This document shows positions 62,454 to 64,000 of a DNA stretch of 64,000 nucleotides, one piece after another. The notes under the pieces were generated by a model. That model was not told where the DNA came from. It saw only the letters and a program-made list of their open reading frames with translations, and did no database searches. Positions within the stretch are counted from its first letter, which is position 1; every line of letters begins with the position of its first letter. The position numbers were made by a program, and so were the translations under genes. Location of the stretch: assembly GCF_900099835.1 (NCBI RefSeq), contig NZ_FNKP01000003.1, forward strand, positions 496,001 to 560,000, written 5' to 3'. This stretch comes from Paraburkholderia fungorum. GTDB lineage: Bacteria > Pseudomonadota > Gammaproteobacteria > Burkholderiales > Burkholderiaceae.

Positions 62454-63089
62454 ATGGATATCGATGGCATCAAGGTTCCGGATAGCGCGTTTGCCAGGGA
62501 GATCACCGAACTGGTCCGCGAAGAGGTCACACCCCTTCTGTTTCATCATTCCAGCAGGGTCTTTTATTTCGGCGCACTGGCCGGAAAAGAGCGGGGATTG
62601 AAGTTCGACCCGGAGCTTCTTTATTGCGGCTGCATGTTTCACGATCTCGGGCTGATGAAGAATTACAGCAGCGACAACGAACGATTCGAAGTAGATGGAG
62701 CAAACGCTGCGCGGGATTTCCTTAAAGGGCATGGTATCTCGCAGAGCGATATCGACACTGTTTGGGCCGCCATCGCGCTGCATACCACGCCGGGAATCCC
62801 GCAACACATGCATCCTGTCATAGCGCTGGTCACCGCAGGCGTCGAGATGGACGTGCTGGGACTCACCTACGATCAATACAGCGACGCCACACGTGAGGCC
62901 ATTGTCGAAGCGCATCCGCGCGGCGATCAGTTCAAGGAAAACATCATCCAGGCCTTTTACGACGGCATCAAGCATAAACCGGACACGACCTTCGGCAATG
63001 TCAAAGCCGATGTGATTGCAGACAAGGAGCCGCATTTTCACGCAGGCAACTTCTGCAGCGTCATCCGTCATTCGGCCTGGCGGTCCTGA
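62454..63089 (+). CDS. HD-domain hydrolase, cyanamide-hydratase-like
   Basis: A 211-residue HD-superfamily protein. The metal ligands are visible as His in LLFHHSSRVFYFGALAG, the His-Asp pair in GCMFHDLGLMKNY, and a distal His in AIALHTTPGIPQH. The pattern (RFEVDGANAARDFL, ALHTTPGIP) fits the cyanamide-hydratase-like branch, which in fungi hydrates cyanamide to urea; bacterial members are mostly uncharacterised. GGAG lies about eight bases before the ATG at 62454. It is divergent from an AraC/NitR-like regulator and followed by an alpha/beta-hydrolase gene 225 bases on. Confidence 0.85.
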   Translation: MDIDGIKVPDSAFAREITELVREEVTPLLFHHSSRVFYFGALAGKERGLKFDPELLYCGCMFHDLGLMKNYSSDNERFEVDGANAARDFLKGHGISQSDIDTVWAAIALHTTPGIPQHMHPVIALVTAGVEMDVLGLTYDQYSDATREAIVEAHPRGDQFKENIIQAFYDGIKHKPDTTFGNVKADVIADKEPHFHAGNFCSVIRHSAWRS

Positions 63090-63314
63090 CAAATACGCCG
63101 ATCGCATCGGAGTAAAGAAATATCTATTGATTGCTGTTTTGCGAACGTCTGATGGCGGCAGTGTTGTCGCGCCTCCCGCCTTCAATGACCGGTTGGGTCA
63201 AATCGTTCAAACGGCATCAAAACCTGTTTGCTTCAGAAGTCCCCCCGTCGTCCCGCTTCAATCCCGCGTCTTCTTTCCATTGCATTTCAGACAGCATTCA
63301 TTAAGGAAGCGACC

Positions 63315-63995
63315 ATGAGTCAATCTGTAACCGCCGTACTCGTCCATGGAGCATGGGCAAACGCTGCATGCTGGTCCAAAGTCATTCCGCTCCTGCAGAC
63401 AGGCGGATTATCCAGCGTCGCCGTGCAATTGCCATTGACCTCGCTCGAGGACGATGCCGCTGCGGTCAATCGCGCGCTCGCGTTGATCGATGGGCCGGTG
63501 GTGCTGGTCGGCCACTCCTACGGTGGCGTCGTCGCGACTGCGACGGGCAATGACAGCAAAGTACAGAGCCTGGTATTTGTCGCGGCCTTTGCACCGGACG
63601 AAGGCGAATCGGCAGGCTCACTCGGCGCGAGCGTGGACCCGGCGCCGCTCGGTGCAGAACTCCGCCCCGATTCACAAGGCTTCCTCAAGATCACACGACC
63701 AGGCATCGATGCGAGCTTCGGTCAGGACCTGACGGAAGAGGAACGGCTGGTCGCGTTCGTCACACAGGGTCCGACGTCAGTCAAGGCACTGGGAGACAAT
63801 GTTTCCGCCCCCGCGTGGAAGTCGAAGCCATCCTGGTATGTGGTCGCCGAACAGGATGGTGCTATTCAGCCATCGTTGCAACATAGAATGGCAGACAGGG
63901 CGAAATCGCAGAAAACGGCGGTTGCCTCCAGCCACCTCGTCATGCTCTCTCACGCAGCGAAGGTGAGCGAAGCGATCCTCGCGGCGGCTAAATAA
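63315..63995 (+). CDS. Alpha/beta-hydrolase (salicylate-esterase/EstC-like)
   Basis: A 226-residue hydrolase without signal peptide. The oxyanion region is VLVHGAWANAACWSKV, the nucleophile Ser is in LVGHSYGGVVATA, the acid is in VAEQDGAIQP, and the catalytic His is in ASSHLVMLSHAAKV. This pattern matches small alpha/beta-hydrolases related to plant methylesterases. AAGGAAG precedes the ATG at 63315; the frame opens earlier at 63228 but without family similarity. It may share the HD-gene transcript. Confidence 0.9.
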   Translation: MSQSVTAVLVHGAWANAACWSKVIPLLQTGGLSSVAVQLPLTSLEDDAAAVNRALALIDGPVVLVGHSYGGVVATATGNDSKVQSLVFVAAFAPDEGESAGSLGASVDPAPLGAELRPDSQGFLKITRPGIDASFGQDLTEEERLVAFVTQGPTSVKALGDNVSAPAWKSKPSWYVVAEQDGAIQPSLQHRMADRAKSQKTAVASSHLVMLSHAAKVSEAILAAAK

Positions 63996-64000
63996 GCATC

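Noticed and set aside
1..64000. CRISPR arrays, tRNA or rRNA genes, insertion sequences, phage or integrase genes
   Set aside because: I looked for regular repeat-spacer patterns, cloverleaf-like segments, transposase motifs and long terminal repeats and saw none; subtle tRNAs could be missed without a program.

Overview
The window looks like accessory DNA from a high-GC betaproteobacterium of the Burkholderiaceae, most like Paraburkholderia or Caballeronia. This rests on gene content read directly: a Burkholderia-type porin, two small DUF4148 exported proteins, a short H-NS-type protein, NodT-type efflux lipoproteins, UAAP1/UAAP2 with urea/guanidine carboxylase, and many LysR, AraC, TetR and OmpR-type regulators. 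I saw no rRNA, tRNA, CRISPR array, intact transposase or phage gene. No species can be fixed without a search.

Layout. 0-5 kb: a membrane protein, a TauE/SafE permease, a sugar-dehydrogenase-like SDR, a frameshifted SRAP (YedK-like) remnant, and a small Ser/Thr-rich protein whose upstream region carries two OmpR-class direct-repeat boxes. 5-14 kb: a three-gene RND efflux operon (outer-membrane lipoprotein, adaptor, MdtC-like pump) with a response regulator upstream, divergent from a second response regulator/histidine kinase pair. 14-19.5 kb: a propeller-like lipoprotein, a small exported protein, a decayed histidine-kinase tail, a LysR regulator, a porin and a DUF4148 protein.

19.7-29.5 kb is the most interesting block. 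Seven tightly packed genes on the minus strand encode a TonB-dependent receptor, ExbB, ExbD, TonB, an exported type I phosphodiesterase, a response regulator and a histidine kinase. A large propeller-like lipoprotein gene is transcribed divergently. The divergent region holds a CTGAAG-N5-CTTAAG element that matches, at 15 of 17 bases and in the same orientation to its gene, an element upstream of the Ser/Thr-rich gene at 4.7 kb. I infer a self-contained system that captures, cleaves and senses a phosphoester, with a regulon reaching 23 kb away.

29.8-32.8 kb: RidA and an alkylmercury-lyase-like protein, divergent from a nitrilase. 33-36.4 kb: an orphan GspD-type secretin, a TetR regulator with a perfect 34-bp palindrome, and an H-NS-like protein. 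36.5-49.1 kb: an exported MetX-fold hydrolase, a chemoreceptor, a P450 convergent with an HHxxxDG acyltransferase, a thioredoxin-reductase-like protein with a cyclic-nucleotide-binding domain but no CxxC, a DipZ-type CcdA/thioredoxin fusion, an MFS transporter and a META/DUF4377 lipoprotein.

49.3-57.4 kb: a clear guanidine-I riboswitch precedes an ABC transporter, two DUF1989 proteins (UAAP1/UAAP2, the carboxyguanidine deiminase subunits in characterised systems) and a full-length urea/guanidine carboxylase. The allophanate hydrolase expected to finish the pathway is absent. 57.4-64 kb: VOC protein, regulators, a decayed alpha/beta-hydrolase, a metallo-beta-lactamase-fold protein, a cyanamide-hydratase-like HD protein and an alpha/beta-hydrolase.
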